Of a stretch of DNA of 64,000 nucleotides, positions 11,901 through 26,900 are shown piece after piece. The notes under the pieces were generated by a model, which worked only from the letters and a program-made list of their open reading frames with translations, ran no database searches and was not told the DNA's origin. The DNA lies in NCBI RefSeq assembly GCF_965638725.1, contig NC_134949.1, positions 127,904,294 to 127,968,293 on the forward strand, read 5' to 3'. This DNA comes from Aptenodytes patagonicus. Its lineage: Eukaryota; Chordata; Aves; Sphenisciformes; Spheniscidae. Made by a program: the position numbers and the translations under genes. The first letter of the stretch is position 1. Every line of letters begins with the position of its first letter.

Positions 11901-14900
11901 ATTTGAAATAAATTTGACGGTACTCTGAAAGGAATGTTTCTTTGGTAAAGAGAGTTATGCTTTCAAATGTGTGAGTTAGTCTGTATTGTAAGAGTAGTTA
12001 TTTGCTATATTGGTACAATCCTGAACTCAGCACTCTATGTATGTACAGGCCTTGGCCTATAGAATAAAAATGGCAATTTTCACGTGGCTTGTATATTTGA
12101 TGCCAATTGCAAATACAGTTTTTGTCACTACTCTTTTCATGTTAGTACCATAATTTAATGGTTTTGTCCTCAGGATTTGTCTGTAGATGCATTGGCCTTG
12201 TATTTATGGTATTTGTATTACTGGCAAAACCCCATAGTTTTAATAGAGAGTTTAGATTAATAGAATTCAGCTAGGCAAACTGTCTACCCAAAAACTTCTA
12301 AAGATGTTTTCTCTAGGCAAACAGACAACCATATTTTGTAAGTGTGGAAAAAGTAGTATATTCATGGAAAGATGCTGTTCCTTTATGTTTTTTTCCTTTT
12401 TCTCAAGATGGTAGCATCCCATGTAGTATTAAATCATTCTTGTCAGTTAGGACTGAGTGCCATGATGACTCCTTTCCAAATTAGTTTGAGTCACGTTTTA
12501 ATACTGTTGGTCTTACTAGATTGTAAACCCACTGGGGAGTTTCACTGTTCAGCTGTGGTTATGCTCACTCTGGCATGTTACCTTGCAAACTCTCAATTCA
12601 AGTTTGTAGCAATTTATCTTCATTGTTAACCAGACCTTGTATGTTTACAAAGCATTTTGAGTCAGCTTCTAGCTTTCTCACTGCTGTAGAAATACTATTT
12701 TTAGCATCATTAATTGTTTTTTATTTGAAGAGGCAAGTTGAGCGTTTGCATCAGACATCTTGAACTCGGGTAGTTTCCCAAATTGCATTGCATTCTTTGC
12801 AATGTTGACTTGACATAATCTTTAAAACAATGCAGACATAATGTTTAAAACAATGCAGATTACTTTCCTAGGAAACCAAACAATGTTGCTTCCTTCTCAT
12901 GAGTCCTATTTGAAATTTTAATTTGAGAAAGTCTTTGGAACGTTAATATAATGTTCTTGCACGTATATATCAACCAAGTGTTCTGATGAAAGAAGTCATC
13001 CTTTTGTAGCTGGTTTGCACTTAAATTATTAGCTCTGTCTTTCCATATGAAGAGGAAGTTGAAGACTGAAGACAATCCTGCTAAATGAAGGAAGTAATAG
13101 TTTTTTCAGAGCTTTCCTACCAAGCTGTTCTTTTGTAATTATCTTCATGCAGTTGTTGAATATTCCTTATCAGCTTGTAGTATCTGTTTATATATTGTGT
13201 ATGCGTGCATATTTTTTCTCACTGTCGATACTCTGTCTTAGTACAATGAACTTTATATATAAATCTTTGGAGAGAATGGGATGCGTCGCTTTCATCTGGT
13301 CCATGTTAAGAATGTGCTGTGAATACAGCAAGAGCAAAACTATCAGCAAAATCACTGTAGGCCCGAGAGTGGAAAAAGGTTGCAAATATCTACAAGAGCA
13401 GCGTAAACAGAAAAGGTTAATGAAAGTAAAGGGGGGTGGGAAGAATTTTACACCTTTTTGGAGTGAAAATAAATGCCTGCAGTTAAGAGTATTGTTCTGG
13501 GACTGGAAGAGCTTGATTCAAACATTCTTCTGTTACCAGTAGGTTGACGTAATGAGAAATGTGCCAACAGGAAGCGGAATGTAGCCCAAGTGATTAGAAT
13601 GATTTGCTGCTAGCGAGACCCTTTAAACAGCTATATCCTATAAATGCATTTTCCCTGTTCTCAAACAGGACTCCTGTCTGCATTGTAAGTCATCACTATC
13701 ATGTAGTTGATAATATTATTCTGTACTTAAATATCTTATTACATATGTCATGAGAAGCAGCAGCATATTCTTGTTAGTGTTAACCCCTATTTTACAGATT
13801 TAGTAGTGCAGCAGCAAGTAAAAGTGTAAAGTTTCACTAAAAGGATTTTCTTCTGCAGGCTACTAGTGAATCAGCTAAGATTTTTATAGAGCAATTAAAC
13901 TGTTTTGTGTTTTGGTTTTTAGACCTCTTTTGAATATGAATCTGGGTTGGGGGCGAGGAGGACCTTTAAAAGAAACAAATACAAAAACCCCACCAGCCTT
14001 CCAAAACTCCAGGTGGATCCACTTGTAATAGGCTAGTGAATTATGAAAAAACATTCACAGCAGAACTTTTTACCAGTGTAAAAATAAGTGGGATCAGAAA
14101 GATTAGCTGTGACTGATATTTGGGCATACAAACTAAACCAAACCACACCAAAGTATTTTCTTGGCACTGAGTTCTTTTAAAGGTATTTGAAGCCTTTTAT
14201 CTCAGTTGACTGGGTTTGTCATTGGTATCAAAGAAAAATATTTGTCTGCTTTAGTCATCTGACCTCAGGAGTCTTCATTTTACACTGCCTGTGCAGTTAG
14301 TGGGTTGGGATAATTTCCTCTAGAGGAAAAAAAAAATTGTGGGATATTCAGATACTGCAGTGACAAAGCCTATAAGCATCTAAGAAATTTGGAAAGTGTT
14401 AGGAAAAAATAGATTCTTGAGGATTTTAGGCAGGCATCAAACTAAAAAATGTCAATATTTTATGGTTCTTTTGTATCAGACAGCTGCCACAAAGAGTGCG
14501 TGTTCCTCTTGGGAGTCCTGGTAAGGTGGTCATTCTGGTTCTCATGTCATTCCTGTACGGATTTGCAGCAGAACTAGACAGGGGCAGAGGGACGGAGGAT
14601 GGCTGCGTTGACTTGATCTACCAAAACTTCAGGGAGAAAGACAAGGAGGAAAGAACAGCGGAAAGAAAAATATGGGACCAATAGCATAAAATTTTAAAAA
14701 TTAGTAGTTTGAACATTCATGTTTTCTTCTGGAGCTGTATTGACTAGGATGCTCAGCCACCTTTGCATTACGCTATAACCTAAACAAAGGGTGTTTTGGC
14801 ATTAGGTGTCCATTTCAGTTCTTGGCTAACGTAATTTTCAGAATTTTTCCCCAGGATTAGGTTTGTGGTTATGAGCTGCTATATAGAGATACAGCCTGTC

Positions 14901-17900
14901 CTTGAACAAAAGATACAGACATTCTTTACTTGGTTTACATAACAAGTTTTTGCAGCTAGGTTCACAGTCAAGATTCATTTGAGTAAGTTTTGTTCCTCTT
15001 TTGCCTGACCTGGCTATCTTAACATTTTGGATGTCAATTTGGTGGACATCAAGTCTTTGAAGGTCATAGCGTAAGTTAAACATTTCTGTCTGATTCAGTG
15101 TTTGATTTAGGCTTATCGTAAAACCCTTTTAAGGTTCTGCAGCTTTATTTGGATTTGATTTCTGGACAGATACCTGTTTGTCTTAATATGTTTGTGAAGT
15201 GTTTAAATAAGTGGCAAAGGGCATGCCTTCTGAACTTTGTAATGTGGAAAGGAGACACGTGCTTTTTCCTTTCTTCCCTTTCTCCAGAAGTGTTTCCGTT
15301 TAGTGTATATCATTTGAGCATTACTGCTTTCTATTATTTTGTTAGTTCAAGTAAGTTTTTACCACTTCACATACAGAACCACCCTATAATTGGAGTGGCA
15401 TCGCTTAAAGAATTACTGTGTTTTTTCTGAATTTGGTGTGTGTGGTGACATCCAGATGGGGAGTAGATTAATTCAGACATACATGGTATAAAAGCTGAGA
15501 TGGGTGCTCCAGAGGCTATGGATTAGCAGTTTTTTCTATTCTTTAAAAAAAAAAAAAATCAAGTCTTTAAATAAAACAATCAAAAAGACTTATTAGATTT
15601 GTAATATAAATTAGAGAAGTTATAGAATACATTTTAAAATTGTACATAAATATGTATAAATTTAAAATATTATATATCTATTAAATCTAATTAGATTAAT
15701 ATTATTTATAAAATATTTGTACCAGACAAACTTAATATAATAAAACACAGGATGCGCACTTCTTATTGTGTTTTAAGTGATAAAGGATGACTCTTTAATG
15801 TTGCTCCCTAGTTACCATCTCTATTGGGATATTTAGGTCTTATTTAATTCTGTTGATTCTAAAAGGAAAAAAAACCCTTCTCTAGAAGGCTGCATGGTTT
15901 TAGGAATGATAGGATTCCAAAATTACTTTTCTTTCCCATTTACGTGTATCCTTCCTTCTTTTCAGCTGTATCTGATTATCCTTTACACTTTAGCTAGGAG
16001 CTTCTTTCCTCCATTACTGAGGATCCTTTGAGTGAGGGCTTAGTGTTGAGATCCATCCACTGAAATGAATTTGCTGTGATACAGTTGTGCTTAGGCATCT
16101 GGCCACATTAGTCTATTTTTGCTGTTGTTGTTTTTTAACCCCCAAAATAAACCCCCCGAAACAACCAACCAACCAACAATCCCCAATCAAAACAAACATA
16201 CAACCTGCCCCACCCCCCAAAAAAAACCCCAAACACCTACAACAAAATCTTTGAGGCAATTCTCAGACTTTTGTGCAGACTTTTGGGGTTTGCCGTAAGT
16301 TTGAATTCCAGGGTTACTTGTGGTTTTGGCATGTTTCATTCAAAATTCATAGAATTCAGTCAGATACAAGCAAAAAATCCTGTAGTGATATGGTTTCGGG
16401 TTTTTTTTTTATATTTTGGAAAGTAGATCATGGGTGCAGCAACTACTAATGCTTCAGAGGCATGTATAGAGAACAAAATGAGACTTCTACCATGCTCAAG
16501 GTCTGTTGAGTCATAGGAATCTTGCACAACACCACTCCAAAACTGGAGGGATCTTTCAGGATTTTTTGTTCTGTTATTTGGGAAGGTTGTGCTCTTACTT
16601 GTCTGCTTGCTGTGAGGTGGTCCCCTCCCACCCCGCAGTCCAGTAGCAAGCAGTTAACAATTTAATGTGCATCTTGCCAATCTTATGGTCCTTAAAAGTC
16701 CTTACTACTAACTAGTCTTGATGTTTGTCCTGTGTCAGTGCTGTGCTAGTGTTGCCTGCCAATAACTTCATTTTTAGTGTCCTTGACTCAAGCAGCTCAA
16801 ATGTGCTGATTACAGTAGATGCAGGGTCTAGGTGAGCGGAACCTGAAATGTTATAGCCCTTTGGGTGTTTGTAGTATGTGGTAGCAGTGTTTGGTCTGTG
16901 TTCAAAAGATAGCCAATGTATTTTGCATTGAAGGTCTGTTCTCCCTTTTCTTCTAATCCTGGAGGATAGTCTTGCCTTGATGATAAAACACATTCTTACG
17001 TGTCTTTTATATGCCCTCAAAACCAATGCAGGAGGAAAAATTGGCTGGTTTTAAAATGAATATACTTTTCTTAAGCTGATAATGTGATGCGGTTGTCTGG
17101 AATAGCAGGGTGCTTAAACATTATCATTTAGTAGCTCCTCTGTATTCTGGGGTAGTCCTTTTTACTCAAGATGTTGAATTCTGAAACTTTTTTGTGGCCT
17201 ACATTGGATTTTTAGGTGCAGTATAGAAAAAGCACTTTGTTATGCTCCAGAGGTAAAATACATAGTTCTTTCTTTCAGTCGGGCTCCAAGCTTCATGGAC
17301 TGTCATTTTGATGTGGTCATCATGCTGTTGCTAAATCACTAAGCTATATTTCCCTTTCTATGGGCAGTAATGAGTTGCAAATCAAGAGACTGTTCTCCAT
17401 GGCCTAGCTCATAGACATGTTGTAACTTGGTATAAAACAGCATTAACAATATGACTAACACTTGCTTCGGTATTCATTTTAGACATTTGTTTATAGTCTT
17501 AAGTAAGATTTGGTATGGTACACTTAATTCAGACAGAACAGGATGAAGGTGAAGAGTCAAGAATAAAGTGTTTAGTAGCTTTCTGGAGACTTAAGGCTAA
17601 AGCACTAATAATAGAGTGGGTTTTTTTGTTTGCATTTTGTTTTTTAACTGTTCTAGGAAATTGTATCACTGAATAATAGCTATTGTGGTCAGACATCAGA
17701 AGAGCTGGTTTTGCTTGTTCTGGCATTTAATCAGACTTTAAATTTTTTTATTATTATTATTTTTATTGTGCAGTGATAGAATTATGCTGGTGGCTGCTAA
17801 TCAAAATAGTATATATGAGAAAATTGGGAAGAGGGTTCCCAAGATGAACTAAAGCGTTCTAAGCTACTGTGGAGGTGATGCCTGGCTGTGTGTCAGGAGA

Positions 17901-20900
17901 TGGATGAGATTGTGTGGTGGGAGGGAGAAGAAAGGATGTCAGGTTCTTCTCCAGCCTTAGCTCCCTGTTCCACAGGAAGGTAAGAAGGTCTTTCTGTTCA
18001 GGTTGGGCTGTGCGATGGCAGATGATTGTAAAATGGAAACGGGTGGAAAACTACCAGGAAATAGTGGAATTGCCTATATGCCTGTTAAAATCTTAATTGG
18101 AAAATGTAGCTCTTCAGCTCAAGAGATCCTGGGGAAGGGCGGGGGGAGGAGGGGCAAGAGTAGAGTGCCTCCATAGGAGGAAATAAAGGATTTTTTAGAA
18201 TTAAACAGTCTCTGGTAGAGGAGAATGCAGCCAGTCAAAGACAAGGCAGTAAGGAAGAAGTAGAGGGAAGGGAGCAATAGCTGTGACAACTCAGGGCAAC
18301 ACGCACATGAGAGATTTAATAAGCAATACCATTAAACTAGTATGGGCCAGCTCATTCTCCCAGATTTAGAGAGTGCACGTGACATAACAGATTTTAGAAC
18401 TATGATCAGATGCAGTGGCAAATATATTTTTGACCTTACTCCCTTCTCATTTGGATGTGTCCGTTTGCCAGATGTCAAATGCTGTGTCTTCTGTTTAAGT
18501 ATTATGAAAGACTATTTGGGCATTATGCATTGGCTAGTATGGTCAACTGGTCAGTTTGGATTCAAACATGTCTGACGAAGTACCTTGTTCTAGAGTTTAC
18601 CATCTCTTTGCTCAAAGATGCTGATAACCATCAGAAGTTGGAAGAACTTACTTTAAGCCTGTCTTTTCCTTGTCATGTCCTCCCTGTACCTAAAGGATAA
18701 GAACAGAATTTAAGAATTGATATTCATAGGCTACTGATAATATATTTTTTCGTATGGTAGACCCTACATTTTGTTCCATCTTGTATATAAGTATATACTT
18801 GTATATAAGTATATACTTGTATATACTCCAATGGTGTTGCATTTAATGCAGTTGTTCAAAGCCCAAGTGATTAAAGCCTAACCACAGATCTGTGTGTCAG
18901 TGTAGGGCCAGCTCCACCGTGTTAACAGACCTGATGTTTCTGAAGACAGCAAGAACAGCGTGGAGGGCAGGGAGCTGCTTCGTGTTAACAGCAGTCCCAG
19001 AATAAGGGGGAGAGAGGAATCAAACCCAGTAAAGCACAGAACATGTGCTAATGCTAATTTTCTCATGGTAGGCCCAGCTATGGAAGGGATGTGAGCCACT
19101 GTCTAACCAGTCTTCTGGTTTGTGAAGGCTAAATTCTTGAGGTTTTTTAAATATACTTTGTTTAGCCAATGATTCTGGCTAAGGAGTTGCTTGTTTAGTT
19201 TTTAGAGTTGGATCAGCTATGTGGATGATACTCTCTTTGGTATATGGATTATGTAGCTATGTGGAAAATCATAAAAGGAAGTTATAACAGTATATGTATT
19301 ATGTGCCTTGTTAAAGTGTTGTATTAGGTCGTGAGAGCATGTGATTTTAAAAAAGTCTAGTTCAGTGCTAGACTCCAGTTTTCACATAGCAGACAAAATT
19401 GCATCTTTTTATTGAAACAACAAACCATTAGTAGTGTAGCTTATTCATCTCTTTTCTAGAATTTGCACATGATAATAGATTAATGCCTTTTACTTTTAGG
19501 TGCTGGAGATCAGAATTTATTTACTTCCTTATATCCTACACTTTCTCAGCAGCTTCCTAGAGAACCCATGGAATGGAGGAGGTAAACTTACATTTTATTC
19601 TGTGATACTCTTTCAGTGTGTGTTTTTAGACTTGGGAAAGTGTGTATTCATTGTGCTCTGAGAAGCTCTTACCATAAATTGAGTTGAATATAGCAGCTGA
19701 CTTGAGGAAAGGAGAACTTAGATAATTAAGGTAAACGTTGTTCAGTATGATCATTTCCACTCAGCTATGTTGAACTTCACCTAACGAAAAATGATAGTAA
19801 TGCTGTATTTCTCTTTTTGGTTTTGTGGTTTATGGCTTTGTATTGGTGTGTGCTTTGATGTGCTTTGGCAGCCATGTTCTGAAAGTGACATGCTTTCTTC
19901 TTAATGAGACTATAGGTAGAACTTATGTGGAATTAGATGTACTTTCCTGCAAAAAGTTTGGTATGGCACACTGTTTTCTGATTGGAAAAAAATATTTTGG
20001 GAATTTTCTTATTTGGAATTTTTTACTTTTAGAGGTCCTAGAGATACAGAAAATCTTTTAATGAAAGCTGAAAAGCTTCTAGCTCCTCTTCTTGCAAAAA
20101 GGAGCATCTGTCATTTCAAGTGATACCAAATTTTAGTTAACTTTATACAAACTGTAGTAAGCGTAGTTTGTGAGTTTCCAATACTGGAGTGTTTCAGTTT
20201 ATTCCTCTTCCCCAAAGTGTTCATTTTTGTTTTCTGCTATGTATGTCTTGTCCACTAATTTCAGTTTTTAAACTTTGTAGGTCTTATGGCCGTGCTCCAA
20301 AGATGATTCATCTAGAATCTAACTTTGTTCAGTTTAAAGAGGAGCTACTACCCAAAGAGGGGAATAAGGCCCTTTTGACGTTTCCCTTTCTTCATATTTA
20401 TTGGACAGAATGTTGTGTAAGTATTAGGAAAACATCATGAAAAACTGAGTACTCAGATTTAAAAATGAAATTGTTTTGACTTTCTACTTGTGCTCTCTGG
20501 TATTTTTCATTTGCTTTTCATGCTTATTTCAACAATTAAGTCTGCATTGCATAAGCACGCATACCCAATATTACTGGAAACAAAACTTGGTCAGTTTGAG
20601 TACTTTTTACCATAAGCAGTATTTCTTTGTAATGTTGCTTGATGCTTAAGAGGACAGGCTTTTGAATAACCTATTTTCAGTACTTTGTCACGAAAAAAAC
20701 CAACATCTAACAGTGTTACTACAGTAGCACAGCACACTTGCTTCATAATATGGAAATGTGGCCAGAGTATTTCAGTTATGATCTATTCACGAGGTTAAAT
20801 CTTAAGATACATATTTTTTCTTTGGTTCATCTTCTGTATATGTCAGGTATTAGTACATGTCAGCAATCTAAACTGGGCAAGTTTTGGAATGTCTTAATCC

Positions 20901-23900
20901 TGTTTATCTACAGTTCACTGCTTTTTGGTTGGCCTCTGTTAGGAATTAATTATCCAGTTGAAGGACAAAGGTGACATCTGATCTGTGACCAATCAAAAAG
21001 TATCCAGAACAGCCTTAAGAGTTGTCTGAATTGATCTGTTTAAAACCAACCCAGAAGCCAAAAAAGTGCCAAACAATGCTTCTGTGGTTTTTTGATTGGT
21101 ATGAAAAAGCTTTTAAACAGATTAAGATTTGAGCAGTTAGAAGGCACAAATATCACACTTCTGTTACTAGGTGAGAATAAAACAGTTCAGCTTTGTAATT
21201 TCAAACATGTTTTTGTTGTAAAGTTCAAGAATGTGTAAAATAAGAGTTTAAATTATGTTTAAAAATCTTAATTTCAGTAATCTAAAGAATGATAATATAC
21301 CAACTACTAAGATAAATTTACTGTTAACCAAAATACTAGAAATAAATTAAATTCAAAGACCAAAACCTTACTATACTTCACCTCATTCGATTTCTTTCAG
21401 TAAGTGAACTTACTGTCACTAATTCTATTTGATGTGTCTTTCTGTTTGTCTTCTGTTGGAACAAAATTTGCCTTTTGAAATTGTTTAGAATGTCTGTTTG
21501 ATTTGATGATTCACCACTTCTTATCCCAGGACACGGAAGTGTACAAAACTACAGTCAAGGATGACATCACCAAGTGGCAGAATGTTCTCAAAGCTCACAA
21601 CTCAGTGGACTGGCTAATTGTGGTAGTTGAGAGTGATGCCAAGAAAAAGAACAAAACAAATATCCTTCCCCGAACCTCTATAGTAGATAAAATAAGAAAT
21701 GACTTCTGTAACAAACAAAGTGACAGGTAAGCATTCTTCTACTTGCAAACATTTTAACTTTTTGACTAGTGTGCTGATTTAAGAACTCAATACCCTATGT
21801 AACAGGTTCCTTGCTCATTTAAGGACTTTCCTTGATGTCCAGCATTCAAACTGATGGTGCCATAAGGCCTATGCTTTGAAGAAGGCTGACACAAGGAATA
21901 AAGGGAGAAGTTTATTTTCAGTTCTTCCTGGATTCGTGGTGGCTTTGAAATGTGTTTCAAAAAGTTTTCAAGTATCTCCTCCTGGCTAAGAGAGGTTTAA
22001 GGGGAACAGTGTGGTAATAACCAGTTTTTGGAACTTCAGAGTTTTTTGTTTGCTTAGGTGCTTGCAAAAATGTTACCAGAATTACAGGTAGTGGGAGTGC
22101 GGTGAGAGGGCAATATGAAGCCGATAGGGCTTATTTTTTTACCATTGTACTTTCTGCCTTTCACTTAATCACCTTTCCGCTATGAGATAATTGACTTAAA
22201 GCCAGTTTCTTCAGATGTTTTTATTCTAAGGAAAATAATGAATATATGACACTGTTTCTGCTTTCATTAAAGTCAACAAAATGCACAAATCTTAATTTGA
22301 AACCAACTTTAATAGATACTGCCTTCCTTATTCTGAAACATTGCACTGAATCTATTAGATACTACATTTTTTTATTTTAACCTTAAGAGTTAACTTTAAA
22401 CAGGAGATTTTCCCCCTAAGAATGAGTGACAGGATAAACATGAAGTTTAAAAAAGTAGATGGAAGCACTCGTTGTACCTTGCTGTGAGCTGACAGTGACT
22501 GGCAGGTCAGCATGTTATAAAACGCTGTACACTGGCAGCACTTTCTTTGTACCTAGACAGTGTTTGGTATATTACAGGATTATTTGGGCAAATAGTTTGA
22601 ACACCTCTGATTCAGTTTGCTTTTGGTTTCTAACTGATTGATTGGCTTGGTTTAATCATTTTGCCATAGGATAAGATGACTTTCTAACCAGAAATGGTGT
22701 TTTACTTGGATGAGAGATTTTCCTGTCTTTAGAGCTATCGATAGCTTTTTGAATGTTACTAAATTGTGATAGAAAAGCTGAGGAAAGAAAATGCTCTAAA
22801 AAAAGGCTGATTTATTTGTGAATTAATGGGCTCTGTTTATTTATTTATGTATTTTCTGAGAAATATAGAGGAAGTTTTAGCACATAGGATGTGTAAGAAC
22901 AAATTGAGATACTGTAAGAGTATATTATGGAGGATTATTTTAAGTGACTTAGGAAAGGCTGACTGTATGTGATCTAATGGATCTTGATTTGTACCTTGCA
23001 TAATCCCTGCCAGGAGTAACTATAATTACCATTCTGCTGATTTGTATTGCTAAGCAGACTACTTTTTTTTTCTTGGACAGCTACAGCATTATGTTTAAGT
23101 AATTGGAATAATATATCCATTATTTGCTTCAAAAAAGTAAAGCTTTTACTTTTACACTTATAGTACTTATTTTTATAAGTATGTGTATATATATAAAAGT
23201 ATATATATTTTTATATATTTATATATAAGTACTTATAGTACTCATATTTTACTTTTACACTTATAGTACTCATTTTGTGGAAAACACTTAACTCTTCTCA
23301 TAAACTATATCACAGACTTAAACATACCTGGAAAAGTTTTTAAAAAGCCACCAAAACCCAACCAAACAGAAACCCCCCCAAACCCCAACATACCCACCCC
23401 CAAACAAACAAACATAATGCTCAACCTTGGTTTTTTTCCTCTGATTAGTGTTGAATGAAAAACGAAATTTTGTTCACTCTGAATCTGTCAGGTATGCACA
23501 GTATTCAGCTGTGCATTTATATGTGAATTTTATGTTTACCTCCTCAAAAATAGTTTTTATCAATCTCTTTACAGATGTGTGGTACTTTCCGACCCTTTGA
23601 AAGACTCTTCCCGTTCTCAGGAATCTTGGAATGCCTTCCTGACCAAACTCAGGACGTTGCTTCTCATGTCTTTTACCAAAAACTTAGGCAAGTTTGAAGA
23701 TGACATGAGAACTTTGAGAGAGAAAAGGACTGAGCCAGGGTGGAGCTTCTGCGAGTATTTCATGGTCCAGGTAAGAGTCTCTTTTTACTGAAGAAAGTAC
23801 TTGAGTCCTAGTTTTAATAATGACTTTTTTTGGTTGTAGCTGGCTTTCTGGTACTTTTAATGTTCAGCTCATTCTTTGAGGGTTGGGGCAGGAAATATGA

Positions 23901-26900
23901 AGACTGGTATAAAAGCAGCATTTTTAGATCTTGTTTGCAGCAGGTTTGTGTTACGTTGTAATACAGTGCTATTACGGAAGCAGAATCTTTTCAGGCTTGT
24001 CAAAGTTTTATGAACCTCAACTGAAGCAAACAAATTGCATCTAGAAGGTGTTTCAGTAGTTGCTCTTGAATTTTGAGTAAATGTCCCATTAAATGTCCCA
24101 TTACTGTGCCTGTGCAAAGACACTGAAACTTGTAATTGGTATTTAATATGAAAGTTGCTATGCTTTCTTTGTTTAGATTATTATCAGTATGTATGGAGAT
24201 GATTTTTAGAAAAGTGTCTATTTTGAAGTAATCCATATAGAGAATGCCTTGAATTCAGTTTTTTTTAGATTTCTAAATATGTCTTTGTTTTAGCTGATAT
24301 AGAGAAAAGCAAGAAAGTCTTGTCCAATAGAATTAAAGGTCTTGATTCCTTTGGAATTTTTTGGTCCCTGTACGGTGCCGTTCTCCACACCAATTCCACC
24401 TCATCTTCATGTCTCCTTTGACTTCATGCACTACCTCTTGCATATGATATATCTAATTCTCAGACTTTTTCTACTTACCACTTTGGCTCTCTTCTCTGTG
24501 TACAACTGAATCTTTATTGATACTGCAGTTAGTGCCTTCACAGTGTAAACAGAGGGGAAAAAATTATTACTATTATGGGAGATGAGTCTTCAGCAATTTT
24601 TTTTTTTTAAACTCGAACTTTTAATAGATATATGAACAATATCTTGTAGTGAATCAGGATCTGGATTCACAGCAGAATTTACTGGCGTAGCTGTATGATT
24701 TAATCTTCTTTTGTGAACCTCCCTGCGTTAGGAAGAAATGATGCATCTGCTACAATGGCAGGTTTTCCTATATGTGTGAATACTGGAAGGGGAAGAATGT
24801 TGGAAAAAGTAGTTCCCGGAGCTCTGTGTGTGGATGGGGGCAGGTGGTAATACCAGACATGTCTAATATGAGTAACATGCTCCTTGTATTGCTTGTGTGT
24901 CAAAAGGAAGAACTGGCCTTTGTCTTTGAGATGCTGCAGCAATTTGAGGATGCGCTAGTGCAGTATGATGAACTGGATGCCTTGTTTTCTCAATACGTTG
25001 TCAACTTTGGGGCTGGCGGTAAGTGTCTTAAAATGTTAAATAAATGTTAAGTCTATTAATTTCTTCACTATGCTTCCACTAAACAACCCAGTGCTTTGGG
25101 TACCATACGTGTACATGGGAGAAAAAGATGGTACATTGCAGTGAAGATGCACTAGGCAGTTTGTGCTCTTGTTTTATGCTGTATATAAACTCAAGTGTAC
25201 ATCAGTTACAGTCTATTAAAGTTTTGTTTTTCATCTCTGAGGCTTAGAAGCAATTTTTAATGAAAACCTGCGTTTTGCTCTTACTCGATGATAGTTACAA
25301 ACGGGGCCCTGAAACTCTGTAATTACCTAAGTATTGATCTGGCTGAGATACAGTTGCTGTTTTCACAGCTCACTGCTAAGTTATTCGATAAAGAGCTTCC
25401 TGGAGAAATGCATTCAGTTTTGCCTCAAATTACATGAGACATTTGGTAATCACTACAAAACTGAATAGAAATACGTGCTTAATCTGCACTAGAGAAGATT
25501 TAACTTTCTCGTTAAGAAAAATTAGTGTGCAAGAAGTATCAAATAACTTTAAACTGTTCTAATGAGCTAAAGCATATGTTGTTGTATAACAGATTTAATC
25601 AGGTATGTGTTACGAATCTGGTAAAAATATAGTGCAGGAGTAATTGCAGTGAAATATATTTGTCCTGACTGAACCTGATGCTATACCTGAAAGTGGGGGC
25701 ACATCTATCCACGATGGCTGAGTAAGAAATACTTAAGTAGATAAAGCTTGTTTGTTTTGAACTTCATGTAGGCTTAATTGCAAAAAAATACTTCACAAAC
25801 TGATTGCCGCTATACTAATAACAACTATGCAATTAAGACAAAATGCCTATGGGGTTTGAATGTTCTGAAGTTCAGTTATCTACTTAGCTGTGGAAGTTCT
25901 GCTGGTTTTTTGTTTTGTTTTTGAAGTTAAGACATTAAGTCGTTTATCCATATGATAAACTTGAGAAAGAATAAGCCAGCTCGCAACCTCTGGAAGGGAG
26001 GAAGAAGAGGCTTTGATAGAAAGCAGTGGTTGATTCTTGGTTATTAACTTTATTTACTTAGATGGTGCAAACTGGCTGACATTTTTTTGCCAGCCAGTGA
26101 GGAGCTGGAATGGTTTAATTCTCCGAAAACCAATAGACATGGAGAAGAGAGAGCTAATTCAGAATCAAGAAGCTACTCTACTGGACTTGCGTAGTTACCT
26201 ATTTTCTCGTCAGTGCACGTTACTAATCTTCCTGCAGAGGCCATGGGAGGTTTCCCAGCGAGCATTGGAGCTTCTTCACAACTGTGTGCAAGAACTCAAG
26301 CTATTAGAAGTGAGTCAGTGTAATATATTCCATTTTGTGAATGATTTTATCCAATGATGATCTAACAAGGTTTTTGAAGTTTAGATGTCAGTGACCAGAA
26401 TACAGTAAGCACTGCCTGTGAGTTATCAAAATTATGCTGTAATAAGAGATTGTAGCAGTGCTACAGTTGAATGTTTCATCATGAGGATGTCTTCAGAAAG
26501 AAATTTGGAGACATCATATCCGAAAACCAAACCTGTATTTAGTTAAAATATTCTAGTCTTCACCTGGAAAGTTAACTTCTTTAAGCTGGTAGATAATTTG
26601 TCTGCTTCTTTCCTGGATTTATTACCAGTCTCTTGAACTGTAGTTCCCATCATTTAAATCTGTAACAGTGTTGTATGAAGAAAATAAGGTAGAGTGGTTA
26701 ATATGCTGATATGCAGGCTAGTAGTCTGTAATAAAAAGCAGTTTTGAACTAGAAACAGTATCTACAGTAGGGCTTCTTACTGCCATGCAAGTTGGATGCT
26801 GCTTTGATCTCCTTCTGTAGTTCTTACTTTTTGATTCCTTTTGGTGCCCAGTAAATGCTTTTCTGTTTTACTCACATGTCTCTGGCTATCTCATCCAATG

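Larger units (their letters stand above)
8985..19499 (+). other. TRAPPC10 intron 1 (10.5 kb)
   Basis: The largest intron. Its first 300 bp are CpG-island tail. Recognised contents are a degraded CR1 tail (about 9785-10047), a GT/GGT microsatellite (10692-10736), a 23-bp imperfect tandem duplication (12812-12857), a strongly AT-rich patch (about 15541-15760), a C/A-rich low-complexity patch (16137-16243) and a palindromic tandem repeat (18783-18827). A 131-codon open frame at 13147-13542 has no recognisable similarity. Nothing else was recognised. Confidence 0.85.

Noticed and set aside
13147-13542. 131-codon frame in TRAPPC10 intron 1
   Set aside because: No recognisable family, low-complexity Lys-rich tail, no splice or start context that supports it, and intronic position.
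26351-26470. Possible C/D-box snoRNA (a TGATGA-like box in TRAPPC10 intron 7)
   Set aside because: No correctly spaced D box with terminal stem was found.
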